NCBI RefSeq assembly: GCF_019175385.1
Contig: NC_083342.1
Location: 119,474,376-119,538,375 of the forward strand
Direction: 5' to 3'
Source of the DNA: Lycium barbarum
Taxonomy: Eukaryota > Streptophyta > Magnoliopsida > Solanales > Solanaceae
Length of the DNA: 64,000 bases
Of the stretch, positions 1-27,611 are shown in pieces. How positions within the stretch are numbered: the stretch's first letter is position 1; every line of letters starts with the position of its first letter. A model generated the notes under the pieces. It had not been told where the DNA came from and did not search any database. It saw only the letters and a list, made by a program, of their open reading frames with translations. Made by a program: the position numbers and the translations under genes.

Positions 1-1620
1 ATACACATAGATATGTGTGTGAGCGTTGTGTGCATGTATATATGACCTTTTCATATGTATGACACATTTTTATTGCTACTCTATGCATCATCTAGTGAAT
101 GGGATCACGCGTTGCACGTTCTTATAGAACAATGTAAATTATATTATCAAAGCCTCAAGGGGTTGAATAATATAAATACATAATCAACTGCAAAAGAAAG
201 TTAAGAAAGTTGATGGTAAACTCTTCTTTGATCATTTCTTAATTAGTTTAATGTAGTTGCAGTTTGAAAGATGAAAAAGAGTAGGCATAATGATTTTAGA
301 TTTTAGTTGTTTTACTGAAGATGACCAATCAAGTTAAACGAATACTTTAAAGTTTTACAATATAATGCAACCAGAGCTACTCTGAGGTTATCTAGAGCAG
401 TGCCATTTTCTCGTGTGGTTGCTCGTGCTTGGCCATCAAGCATATGCACTTTGATGCTCAAATGAATTTTTAGCATCACGACAAAGCTTGATTCTAACAA
501 GTGCTATCAAAACCAAAACAATGAATTCAATTCTTAGACTATGTCGCACGTGTAGATGTGTTGTCGACAATTGTTGGATAATGCACGCCAACATCCTACC
601 TTAGCCGAGCCCCATATTATGCATGGATTTGGTGTGGCTTGGGTCTGAATCATGATTAAAATTAGTACTTGTTTGATGGACTTAATTAAGAAAAAAACAT
701 TACATTATTTATATTAGGTATAACTTTTGACATGATGATAGATGCTTGATTGATTCTTTTGATGTCAGTGTTGTATTGCTATTTTTATCCAGTAGTGTGT
801 TCATTTATTCGTTAAGAGAGGTGGCTTAAGCCTAAACCAAGTAAAGCACTTGCTTTAGGCCTCAAAAATTTAAGTCTCCAAAAATATTAAACATTTTTAT
901 ATGATGCATACAATAATATAATTTATTTAAAATATATTAATAATTTTTACTCACAATTAGTCATATAAAAATTGTCTAACTATATCCTCATATAAAAATT
1001 AGTCTTTTGCATCTGTGTAATAAATAAACTTACATTAACAACTAAGTATTTTGATTTTCTTAATTTGAACATTGCTACGGAAAATAGAACCGAGGAAGTA
1101 TTTCCTCTGTTTTAATTTATATGGTAGAGTTTGAATTTCAAGGGTCAAAGTTTTTTGTTTTACTGTGTATCTCGACATGAATTTTTAAAGTTTTTTGAAA
1201 TAAAATTTATATGTTTGGAGACTCGTAAAAAGTATTATAAATCACAATAATTGACAATTTAAAATTATTGAAAGACTCATATGCAAAAATGACAGTAAAA
1301 AAAAAAAAAACGCCGTTTAAACTTAGAAAGGAGAGAGTAATTATATACACGAGTAATAGACTTCAATTGGAAATTAACTTGCTAAACAGTAACATAAAAG
1401 TAAATAAAAAGCAGCACAATTTAGGTCATTACGCAGTGCTATCGTACGATAAATATGTCCAAAGGGACAACCAATATTGGAATCGAATCCAGTCTAGTGT
1501 CGCCGCCCCTTCACCTTTAGAACGTTTCTACAAAATTCACATATGTACAAAATATTTTTTCTGAAACCCTTCAGTTTCATTCACACCCAAAAACCCTTTA
1601 TACACAAAAAAAAAAACAAA
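1..1620. other. AT-rich intergenic DNA upstream of MIRO
   Basis: I see no convincing gene here. The open frames are short and low in complexity. Around 1095-1270 the text resembles one end of a common Solanaceae MITE that begins with a CTCCCTCTGTTTTAATTTAT-like motif, here as a degenerate copy (TTTCCTCTGTTTTAATTTAT at about 1099). I could not find a matching opposite end, so no element is called. About 815-890 resembles dispersed non-coding repeat sequence. The stretch probably includes the distal promoter of the MIRO gene, but no TATA box could be assigned with confidence. Confidence 0.5.
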
Positions 1621-2476
1621 CCCCTAAACTCTAAACACCTCTCTTTGCCTTCAAACTCTTGTCAAAAATCTTTTTCTCCAAGCTTCCTTCCTCCAGCAGT
1701 CTATTTTAACATCCCTTGAGGCTTCACAAATTCCCCAAATCTCACATTCAAAGGTACTTTGGGTTAGAGATTTAGCCATTTGAATATAATAACAGTTAGT
1801 TGGTATATTTGTTTACTTATTGGTTGTTGTATGAATTGTCTTCTTGGAAAGACTGTTGGGATTTTGATTCCTAAATACTTGTAGGTACATACACACAATC
1901 TTGATGTCTCTATTTGTTTTTGTTTTCCATATATTGTGTTCTTGGTGAATGCCCAGTTACTTGTATGTATGTGCACGTGGCTTAGTTTCTTTTGTTTGGT
2001 TTAGGGTTTTAATCTTTTAAATGAAGCAATATATTGTCACTCTTTATTCTTTTGTGCAAAAATATTGTCTTTTTAGTGAAGACTCTCGTTTGGTTACTGA
2101 ACCCTTGTTTGCTTCTGCTGCTAATGCTTTGAGGAATTTGGAGCATAGTGGGAAAGTTCCTAAGGAGCTTAAACTTAAAGGAATGGTAATGATGTTATGC
2201 TGAATGTGTTTCGGATAATTGTGTGACTTCTTTGAATCTTTCGTGGCAATTTTAAATTTTGATAGTGTTCATGATGATTTTGAGGTGTTTCAAGTGTGTT
2301 ATTTTATTTTTGAGCTACTTACATTGTGGTTTTATCACCGAAAAGGAAGGAAAAAACTGAACGGAGAAATTAGGTAATTTGTATATTATCGTGTTGTGAC
2401 AATGTGACGTGATCTAATTAGTATTTTTTTTTTGTTGTGTGTGTGTGTACAGAGGGAGAGAAAGAGTAGTGAGTGA
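1621..2476 (+). other. Probable 5' untranslated region of MIRO with introns
   Basis: A CT-rich stretch (about 1621-1753) looks like a plant 5' leader and ends at a good splice donor (AAG|GTACTT at 1753/1754). A second exon-like block lies at 2077-2185, preceded by TTTTTAG and followed by GTAATG. A third acceptor (GTGTACAG) ends at 2452, directly before the leader of the MIRO start codon. The 2077-2185 block keeps an open frame, but joined to 2453 it meets a TGA immediately before the MIRO ATG, so it cannot extend the MIRO protein in that frame. The exon structure is inferred from splice signals only. Confidence 0.4.
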
Positions 2477-18761
<16,285 letters not shown>

Positions 18762-19080
18762 GATTGTTCGAAGCAAAATATGCCAGTCATGGTGTCAAAT
18801 GTCAAGTTTCTCTTCTCTGATCACTTGTGCCATGGTTTATTGTTTGGTTTTCTGCTAGTCTGCATCTCTCCGAATTCCAATTTGGAGGAAAATGCAGATT
18901 TTTTTTGTGTTGCTGCTTTAGATCTGTTGCATAGTTAGCCGCTTTTCTTTGTAGCATCTCAGTTGGAAAGTAATGGACGTGCCTTTTCGAAGTGGAGCAA
19001 CCCCATTGCTGTCCTGATACTGGCAGGGTTGATTTGCTGCGAAATAAAATTTGTTTAAAATAATTGGAAGTAAACATGAA
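18762..19080 (+). other. Probable MIRO 3' untranslated region
   Basis: The sequence follows the MIRO stop directly, is moderately AT-rich, and holds an AATAAA-like signal (GAAATAAAATTT near 19039). The exact poly(A) site cannot be read. Confidence 0.5.
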
Positions 19081-20177
19081 GCAACCTTTTAGTTTATAGC
19101 ATATTTAAAGAAAATTTCAATTGAAATGTTGTAGGATTTTGAATTTTGGCCAAGTTGTCAGGTGTCTCCTATATATTGTTGAAGAACGAACTAATATTAT
19201 CCAGTTTCCTAGTTTGCATTATTCCTTGATGGATAATATTTGTGGGAAACGTTGTAATTCATTTTTAGTTAAAGTTCCTTGTATCCGTTTTTCCTAGTCA
19301 CAATTTACAACCTTTTCAGCAATATCTAATTCGAGCTTCAATTAAAACTGTTATAATCGGCCTTGGAGTAGATTCAAAGAGTTTTTTAGTGTCAGGCCGT
19401 GCTAAAACTTGTTCTGGGCTAAAAAATGAATGGGGAAGGAAGCAACTTTATATTTAGTGGATTCTTCAAGGTTCGGTCGTTTTTATTTTTTCAGAAATAT
19501 ATTAAGTGTTAGTACTTATTTTGACGCCGAAGCAGAGACTGATTTTGTAGATTATCTAACGCGCCTAGATTAAATTCTAACTTTGCTACGATCCTAAAAT
19601 CTGTTATATTTGAAAAGCAAAGTAGGTTAATTTTAAAGCCTCTAACGTAATCATATGTCTACTTACCTCAGAATTTTTAAGTTTAAAGGCCACAAATATA
19701 AAAGGAAAGAGGGAAAAACGGAAAAAACCAAAATATTAGGAGCTGGTCACGCTTAACCGAAAATTGAATGTATTCAAAAAAGGAAAAGGAAGGAACTGAA
19801 AATTGAATGCATTCACGCCAAAACCTAAAATCATGGTTTTTCTTTTTTCCTATTCTGTTTTGGACTTTATTTCCAAGTCAAAGCATTTTCTTGCTCTCCA
19901 AGTATGTTAGAATTTTATTTCTAGTCTTTTTCAACTTTTTTTTTTTTTAATTTCTAGTCAAAGGTTTTTTTTTTTTTTTTTTTTTAATAGTTAGCAGGGG
20001 CGTCTCAACAATATTGGGGGTCTAAAGCCAAACTTGAGAGAAAGACCCTATTCTTTTTTAAAGAAAATATCGTCATAATTTTTATTTAAAGTCTACTTTT
20101 CTAGCTTTTTTAGATGCAAAGTTATTAATTACTGTTTTATAATCGATTTTTTTCTAACAATTGCTTTTCAATTGATA
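19081..20177. other. Intergenic DNA without recognised gene
   Basis: AT-rich, with T-runs near 19930 and 19965-19985. I see no coding frame of interest and no paired terminal repeats. Confidence 0.5.
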
Positions 20178-20470
20178 ATACAGTCAAACCTCTCTATAAC
20201 AGCATCCGCATATAACAATACCTCTCTATAGCAACCAAATTTTTATGTATCATTTTACTTCTCTATAACATCATTTTATTTATAACAGCAACAACCAACT
20301 TTATAACAGTACATTCTTTGTAAAATTACCCATCATATAACAACTATCTTTTTTTTTGGAAACATAATAATTAACCATATTTATAAAAATAGAATATCTA
20401 TGATAACCAATAATAAGTGTATAGATTTTGACCAAATATTTGATCTTTTATTACACTATTTATGACAAAG

Positions 20471-20473
<3 letters not shown>

Positions 20474-20534
<61 letters not shown>
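20474..20534. repeat. (AT)n microsatellite
   Basis: About 30 uninterrupted AT dinucleotides inside the Emigrant-like element. Runs of this kind are prone to length polymorphism. Confidence 0.95.
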
Positions 20535-20537
<3 letters not shown>

Positions 20538-20678
20538 TCATTAAAAGATTTTCCTTCATTATATCAAGTGTGATTAATCTTAGAATTTGACAATAAAAAA
20601 TGAAAAATTAGATTTTATGTATTTTTTTTTATTTTTTATAACAGCGAAATATTATTTAATGTCAATGCTATTATATGT

Positions 20679-21561
20679 AGGGGTGTCAATGGTACGGTTC
20701 AGGCGGTTTATTTTATAAAATTTATACCGTATCAATTTTTTGGTTATTTCATTTTGTAGAACCAAAATTAGACTTTCGAACCTACCCCATCATATTGGTT
20801 TCTCTTCGGTATCGGTATGGTTCGGTTAAATTTCATTTGTTTTGGTTTAAAAAAAGAATATCATGTTATAGTCACTAGTAAAAGTTACGACACAATATTA
20901 TACATATTTTTATAAGACTTTGATAAAAACTCTCTAGATATTTTTACTGATTAAAAGGTGATGAACCAAGAAAACATGAAAGACGACAAAAATAAAAATT
21001 GATCCACTATTTTACAATAGTGTAAAATAACGTTAGAAAAAAAAAAAATTAGATCGCACGAGGTGGAAAAATCAATCAAGATGAGACTCAAGAACTGAGA
21101 CTACTAAGATTGAGTATCCAATAAGAGGATTTAAAATCATACGATCGAGAGGAAAGATATCTAATACTTTGTAGTTTTCTATCCAAGATCATTGGAATAC
21201 CTTGTAGCTTACTAGTTACTATTCGAGCGCTATAACTAATTTAATTTCAATAGGAGTAACATAATATGTTTCAGAATTGGAACTTTAGGTGTTAATTATG
21301 TTGCGCTTGTAGTAATTTTCATCATCCCAAATCCAAGGCGAAAATTTTAATATTTTATTATTTTTAAATTTAATATATAAAATATATTTTATATATTCGG
21401 TATTTTTTCGATTTATTTTTCTAAAATTAAAAACCTACCTAATTATTCGGTACATTTATAAATTATATAAAAACCGTCAGTTTTATTGAAACCTAAAATC
21501 GGTACTGTACGGTTCGGTTCGGTAGGTTAAGTTGATTTTTTGAAAACCATTGACACCCTAG
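20679..21561. mobile_element. Non-autonomous hAT-like element
   Basis: The ends are AGGGGTGTCAATGG and CCATTGACACCCTAG, imperfect inverted repeats of the TAGGG-type ends known from hAT elements. They are flanked by an identical 8-bp sequence, TTATATGT, at 20671-20678 and 21562-21569, and an 8-bp duplication is characteristic of hAT. Subterminal CGGTTCGGT and CGGTA motifs recur. There is no transposase. Confidence 0.75.
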
Positions 21562-21948
21562 TTATATGTGTATAGCAGTAAAAAAAACTTCGGATCCAAC
21601 TATGCTGTTATAGAAAGGTCTAGCTATTTAGCTAATCCATTCAATTTATCTCGAGACATTATTGATCTTAGATAAAATTTTATTATTTTTAATTTTGTAG
21701 TTATTTCCATAACCAATTTTGAGTAGGAATTATAGGCTTTTCTTGGACGCACTCCCACTCTATGAATAAAGATTCTTTCTTTGTTCTTAATTACCCTTAA
21801 TAATATTGAGAGTGCTAATATTGTTTTCCTGAACTCCATCCGACGAGTTTTTGGGGGCAAAAGCTGCAGTCTTTAAAAACCATAATCATCAACAAGAATT
21901 CCCCTTTTCTCAAATCTTCAAATTTTCCTTTGAACGCACTTCATAGTC

Positions 21949-24436
21949 ATGGCAGGCTCGGGTTCGAAGTTTGATGCTCATCAATTCGATGCGAAGATGA
22001 CAGAGCTGATTGGTACTGAAAAAGAGGAATTCTTCACGTCCTATGATGAGGTTGACGAGAGTTTTGATGCCATGGGTTTGCCAAAAGACCTTTTGAGGGG
22101 CATCTACGCTTATGGTTTTGAGAAACCATATGCTATTCAGCAAAGGGGCAGTGTTCCCTTTACCAAGGGCCTTGACGTTATCCAGCAGGCACAATCAGGA
22201 ACTGGAAAGATGGCAACTTTCTGCTCTGGAAAGAAGGGGGGAATTGGCAGCAACTCAACAATTTCAAGCTTGATTGAGGCCCAAGAAAAAGCAACAACAG
22301 AGATTCACAGGTTGCAGGCTGAAAATGCCATATTGAAAATTGAACTGAAGCAGCTTGCAGGGAAAGCAAGGGAAACAGGTCCCAGTGGTCCTTTGGAGGA
22401 GGCCAATTCTCAGCTACAGGCTGAAAATGACCAGCTGAAGCAAAAGGTGGAGGAACTAAAGGAACAACTGATCCATGATCAGAGGACTGCAAATGAGAGG
22501 ATGGACAAGCTCCTTAAAGATTTGGCTCCTTAAGCTCTTCCCTATTAAGCCTTTCATTTCCTTAATCCCCATTTTCTTAAGCCTTCTCAGTCCCTTGAAA
22601 TTTCTGCCCTTTTGACTCTTGTCTCTTAATGACGTCGGTACTTTTGGTTGTTTGATTATTACATTATGTACGGTTTAAACTACTAAGTTATTTTGATGTG
22701 ATCAACGTTGGGCATCTTCTCTGTGATTTGCAATGTTATATAACTTGTTTGTCTCTATTATTGCTTATGATGTGTTGCCCAGTGGCCATGAGTTAATGAT
22801 CCTGAACTTCTTTTTTGCTTGTGCTGCTATTATAACTCTTTTCAATGATGCCAAAAGGGGGAAATTATTCAGGGGTTTAATTGATAGGGTCTTGATACTT
22901 GCTGATGTTGTTGTTACTGTTAACATGTTGTGGTGAAAGAAAGGTCTGATTCTCAGGGGGAACAAGTAGGAATCTAGTTCTCATGGGGAGTATCAATTAT
23001 GGGGTTGTCATCAACAAAAAGGGGAAATTGATAAGTTATGCTATTTCGTGTTCTGATGATTTACCAAACATACTCGAGGAACCAGCTAGGGACCAAATAC
23101 GATCAGGTCCCCTAGCCGTTACAGGGTCAACTAAGCTGCTGCACTGTACCGACTGACAGCAGTGCAGCAACACAACTGCAGTTTGCTAGAGGTCAAAACT
23201 ACATGAAATTTCTCTCTCATATCATCTCACATGCTCCACTATATAAACAACATGTTACAAGTGTAACCTTAACACTTTGCAAATCTGAAAATCACATATT
23301 CCAAGTGCTAGCCGCCACTGCTCTCTAGGTGTTTTCAAGAACAAAGCTTCGACAAACTCAAGGACCAGATCTCAATCACTGAAGATTTCTTAAGTCTTTA
23401 GGTTTGTTGAGTCTTTGTATTTTGGTCTTTATTTGTATTCCTACACTACTTTCAAGAAGTGTCATATTAGGACTCAGTTGTGTACTTGGCTAGAGTTAGT
23501 CAAGATTTGTTTTTTGCAATAGAGTTATTGTAAAGGTCTTACAATAGAGTTGTTGTAAGGGGGAAGGGATTAAGAGTTTAATTCCTAGGTTGCAATAGGT
23601 TGTAATATGAAGTTGCTCATTTATAGTGAAGTTTGGGAAATCCTACTCAAGTAGGTCGTAGTTTTTAATCCCTTAAGCAAGGAGTTTTCCACGTAAATAT
23701 ATTGTGTTATTTACTTTCTGTTTTACTTAAGGGAACAGATAGAGAACCTTATTCTCTATACTGTTTGGTGGACTCATATATTCTTTCAAGAGGTTTCAAG
23801 GATCAGATTTATGACATCTTCCAGCTTTTGCCACTAAAAATCCAAGTCGGTGTTTTCTCTGCCACATTGCCACCAGAGGCTCTTGAGATTACTAGAAAGT
23901 TCATGAACAAGCCCGTGAGAATTCTTGTGAAGCGTGATGAGCTCACTCTTGAAGGTATTAAGCAATTTTATGTCAATGTTATAGAGGAAGAGGGGAAGCT
24001 TGAAACACTTTGCGATCTTTACGAGACCTTAGGCATCACCCAGACTATCATCTTTGTTAATACTAGGCGAAAGGTTGATTGGCTCACTGATAAAATGCGC
24101 GGGCGTGATCATACAGTATCTGCTACTCATGGAGACATGGATCAGAACACAAGAGATATCATTATGAGGGAGTTTCGATCTGGCTCATCTCGTATGCTTA
24201 TCACAACTGATCTCCTCGCTCGTGATGTCCAGCAAGTCTCCGTTGTTATCAACTACGACCTGCCAACTCAACCAGAAAACTACTTGCATCGTATTTGTCG
24301 TAGTGGATGATTTGGAAGGGAGGGTGTTGCTATCAACTTTGCTACCAATGATGACGAAAGGATGCTTTTTGACATAAACAAGTTTTACAATGTCCGAATT
24401 GAGGAGCTGCCAACCAATGTTGATGATCTCCTTTGA
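21949..24436 (+). pseudogene. Processed pseudogene of eIF4A, disrupted by a retroelement
   Basis: eIF4A is the DEAD-box RNA helicase of translation initiation. The N-terminal part (21949 to about 22230) and the C-terminal part (about 23773-24436) match it closely and without introns, which suggests a retrotransposed copy. Roughly codons 81-187, including the DEAD motif, are missing and replaced by 1.5 kb of copia-like sequence. Further damage: the P-loop reads GTGKM instead of GTGKT, two residues (GI) are lost in [13 protein letters not shown] has become HRICR, and a TGA at 24308-24310 replaces an arginine codon of the last helicase motif. After that stop the frame continues to the normal end ([11 protein letters not shown]). 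It cannot encode an active helicase. Confidence 0.9.
22230..23772 (+). mobile_element. 3' part of a Ty1/copia-like retrotransposon
   Basis: Between the eIF4A halves lies a coiled-coil coding segment (about 22250-22533, with heptad phrases such as [15 protein letters not shown]). A non-coding stretch with two polypurine-like tracts follows (AAAAGGGGGAAAT at 22853 and AAAAAGGGGAAAT at 23017), then an LTR-like region starting TGATAAGTT at 23030, with TATATAAAC at 23240. A coiled-coil or env-like ORF and repeated polypurine tracts before the 3' LTR recall Sireviruses, but that lineage is only a suggestion. The 5' LTR, gag and pol are absent. The simplest history is insertion near eIF4A codon 187, then a deletion that removed eIF4A codons 81-187 together with most of the element. 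Confidence 0.6.
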
Positions 24437-24629
24437 TGCGATATTTGCTTAACTTTTTATTTTAATTTTTTATGTTGTTTCCTATTTTAATGGTTATTTC
24501 TTCAGATTCTGCATATATTTAGTTTAAACACTAATATACTGGCGGTTCATTAAACAGTACCTTTTTAATTTATTTTGAGAGTGATTTCATCATGACTTCA
24601 GTTTTTTTATATCAAATGGGATTGCATTA

Positions 24630-25105
24630 GTATGCCATTGCCAATACATGGCATTATTGAATTGGCTAGTTTAAATATAGACAACAAACATAGAGATGAG
24701 TACAGTCGAAGCATAAACCAGCAGTTAATATTCAGTCCCTTCACAATTTTGTTTTGCCAAGGCTCCTGCTCCTCAGGCTGTGCATTGAATCCCTACACCT
24801 AGAGAGCTCTATTGTAGGTGAACAAATTGATATGTCCTTATTTAACAAACCCTTTCTCCATGAGAAAATTCGAATAGGTCGATCAATCTGTAATTTCACA
24901 TTTGCTTCTTTCTCTAGCTGCAAACAGTACTTGTCAAATCTCTCAACACTTACATGCGGTCCAAATCAAGGGCTGCCAAGAATTTCGTCTCCTGCTCTGC
25001 AGTGGTTCCCCTACTTTTGCATAATAAGCATTGTTGTTGCAGCTGAAAAAGTGTGAAAATCTTGTAAGAAATCCAATAGTAATGAGGTTTCAACCATGAA
25101 AAATA
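24630..25105. repeat. Direct segmental duplication of 30135-30645
   Basis: Beyond the cyclin exon, flanking text is shared in the same orientation: TTGAATTGGCTAGTTTAAAT against CTGAATTGGCTAGTTTAAAT, and CATAAACCAGCAGTTAATAT in both. Intron text after the exon (AAGAAATCCAATA, ATGAGGTTT.AACCATG) is also shared. The two copies lie about 5.5 kb apart. The F-box pseudogene, Mutator-like element and SINE lie between them. Confidence 0.8.
24795..25042 (-). pseudogene. Broken duplicate of the second exon of a P/U-type cyclin
   Basis: On the minus strand this copies exon 2 of the cyclin gene at 30317-31363: NNNAYYAKVG, KFLAALDL, LEKEANVKLQI, RPIRIFSW, NKDIS.CSPT are all recognisable. Relative to the intact copy there are small deletions after the KVG codons and a one-base loss near LDFRL, which introduces stops. 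The similarity continues into the adjacent intron and the 3' flank, so this is a DNA-level duplication rather than a retrocopy. Exon 1 is absent. Confidence 0.85.
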
Positions 25106-25635
25106 AAAACATGCCACAAGGACCGAGAATGACATATCTTATCCCAAGTATAGATGGTGCCGCTGTGCCGGGCAAGTGCCTTTTAATTTAATTGACCAAA
25201 CACATACTACTCACCGCAAATGCTTTTTCGAAAAGCACTTTTCAAAATAAATTGATTTTAGAAGATTAGACAAACAAGTTATTAGATACGCAAGGGAGAT
25301 ATTTGTAGAAGAGGATAGAATTATTTAGATTATTAGTATCTAGAATCATTACTAGATAAGTATAAATAGGGGTGATCTTGTGCATTTGTCACCAAGCCAA
25401 TTCAAAAAGATATCTCCAATTTCATTTTTCTTTAGCTATTCTCTACAATTCTTATGTTTCTTTTTGGTGCCATATTCTCAGCGCCCTCCCATTATTACAT
25501 TATCTCAAAGGCTTCAAGGACAAACTAATATTGTCCAGCTTCCTCGTTTCCATTATTCGGCGGTGTACAATTTTTATCGCGATATGCGGATAATTCATTT
25601 TTTTAGTCATTTCAAACTTTGGTCCTCTCTCTGCA
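25106..25635. other. Intergenic DNA, possible LTR remnant
   Basis: No gene recognised. The text at about 25330-25460 (AAGTATAAATAGGGGTG followed by a leader-like stretch) resembles the promoter part of a retrotransposon LTR, but no ends or target duplication could be paired. Confidence 0.3.
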
Positions 25636-26675
25636 CTCTTCTCATGAGTCTGGAACCAAAATAACCCCCCAAAAAAGGGTACGAACCAAAATACCCCAGG
25701 AAAAAAAAGAGGTACAAAAGTACCTTTAACGCATGAAAATCATGCGTTAAAGGACTTAACGGAGACGGACCCGTTAAGTCCTTCAACGCATGATTTTCAT
25801 GCGTTATTGGATGCTCTTTTTTTTTTCTTTCTTTCTTTTCTTTCTTTCTTTCACACTTTTTTACATACTTTAGCCATAGATTAATCATGCTTCGAGACTC
25901 CAAAACTTGAATATTTTATATAGAACCCTATTTATTTTTGTGCGATTAATAAGGTAGGCTCAACACATCAAGGATACACAAAACGTTGGATTGTCGTTTC
26001 AGTGGTTAAAAAGTGCTCAAAGTCTATTTTTGTTTGAAGATTTGTTGTCATTAGCTTTAAGTTATTTATGTTTTAGGGTTTCGTGTTATTTTTATATTAA
26101 TGCGTAACTTTATTTTTAGTGATTATAACTTTATTTTTATAATCAATTAACAAAATATCAATTCATGATCAATTATTTATGTGTAATTTTTTATTTTTTT
26201 TGCATTATACCCTTCAACCCCCAACTAATTGGAGTCCGCAACTTAAATAACCCAAAAAGTGAATTTGGGTACCAAAATAACCCGTTAAAAAACCTTTTGC
26301 GCACTAATTTGTTTGTAAGTTGGTGAAATTTTAAATGGTCATAACTTTGCGCTCAGATGTCCATTTGATGCGTTTTTTTTTTTTTTTGAGATCTATGCGT
26401 CTGAACTGCCGCAAGGCTGTTCGCCTGTCCCGAATTTTCCAAAAACGACCGTTATCCCATTCAATTTCAATTTTCCCCCAAATTCGTGCACAATTTTCAT
26501 TTATTTCTTCTTTAAATCTAATGGCGAAAAATATATTTCAATTCCATAATCCCGTGATAATGATGTTTTCAATGTCAATTTCAAGGTTCCAAATTCAATT
26601 TAAGAAAACAAGCTAGATAGCATTAGTGAACATACAAAATAATAAAAAGTGTCTTCATTGTAACTTTAACCAACT

Positions 26676-26739
26676 TGGCTTGGTGGTAAAGCCTTTGGCT
26701 TTTGACTTTTTTTTATCTCATCCACCAGGGATCAAACCT
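26676..26739 (+). other. tRNA-like A box / B box pair (possible SINE head)
   Basis: TGGCTTGGTGG (26676-26686) fits the Pol III A-box consensus, and GGATCAAACCT (26729-26739) is close to the B box, 42 bases downstream. It could be the head of an old tRNA-derived SINE carried inside the Mutator-like element. No clover-leaf, tail or target duplication was found, so confidence is low. Confidence 0.3.
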
Positions 26740-27199
26740 CGGCGGGAGCGTTGAGAAGATATTATTAGTAGAAAAACGAACTAATTTATTTAACGATTAA
26801 CATGGGATAAACAAGTAATTAACATGGGAAAAACAATTTCAGAAATAAATATATTAACAATGACATAATTAACAAATATTAACAATGCCATAATTAACAA
26901 ATAATTAACGGAGATCCATGGAGGTGTCGTATTTGTAAATACTAAATTATTCATTATTCTTGAAATTAACTAAAATTTTATATCTAATTAGAACTTACTT
27001 AACTAGGATAAGTTATGGAGGATTTAGTTAGTTATTTTGAATAATCCATGATATTGTATTGTTGATTATAATTTACTTAACTCATATAGTTAAAGTAATA
27101 ACGAACAAAATTTTATATTAACTAACTAATCCTTCGTCAAAAAATTATGTTAACTAACTAATCCTTTTCGGAAATTGTGTTAATGATGTTCAATCCAAA

Positions 27200-27320
27200 A
27201 CTAAGGATTTAGCTTATCGTTTGTTATTCAGGATTTAGTTTATCGTTCGTTATTCGGGATTTAGTTTATTATTCGTTATTCGGGATTTAACTTATTGTTC
27301 GTTATTCGTTAATGGATTAT
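27200..27320. repeat. Short degenerate tandem repeat inside the Mutator-like element
   Basis: The phrase GTTATTCGGGATTTAGTTTAT recurs about four times with a period near 24-25 bases (from about 27206 to 27312), just left of the assembly gap. Confidence 0.7.
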
Positions 27321-27421
27321 TTTGGTACCCAAACCCACTTTTGGAGAAAAAAAAATTACACAGAAATTATTGATTATGAATTAATATTTTGTTAATTGAT
27401 TATGGATTATTAATTTGTTAA

Positions 27422-27611
27422 NNNNNNNNNNNNNNNNNNNNNNNNNNNNNNNNNNNNNNNNNNNNNNNNNNNNNNNNNNNNNNNNNNNNNNNNNNNNNNN
27501 NNNNNNNNNNNNNNNNNNNNNNNNNNNNNNNNNNNNNNNNNNNNNNNNNNNNNNNNNNNNNNNNNNNNNNNNNNNNNNNNNNNNNNNNNNNNNNNNNNNN
27601 NNNNNNNNNNN
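27422..27611. other. Assembly gap (190 N)
   Basis: A run of N inside the long inverted-repeat element. The arms and internal tandem repeats probably defeated assembly. The true length is unknown. Confidence 0.99.

Larger units (their letters stand above)
20182..21616. mobile_element. Degenerate mariner/Emigrant-like MITE with nested hAT insertion
   Basis: The left end CAGTCAAACCTCTCTATAACAG follows TA. The right end is a degenerate inverted copy (GCTGTTATAGAAAGGTCT near 21603-21614). The inside has the repeated CTCTATAACA/TATAACAGC phrases typical of this MITE type. A separate element (20679-21561) sits inside it. The right terminus has decayed, so the boundary is approximate. Confidence 0.5.

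Noticed and set aside
22733..22936. 67-codon frame between the coiled coil and the copia LTR
   Set aside because: Hydrophobic but without recognisable motif; it overlaps a polypurine-like tract and is more likely the untranslated 3' region of the element.
25330..25460. LTR-like promoter stretch with TATAAATA
   Set aside because: No terminal TG/CA pair or duplication could be matched, so no retroelement is called.
26335..26616. 93-codon frame inside the Mutator-like element
   Set aside because: No similarity to a transposase or to any captured gene I recognise; sequence is AT-rich and repeat-like.
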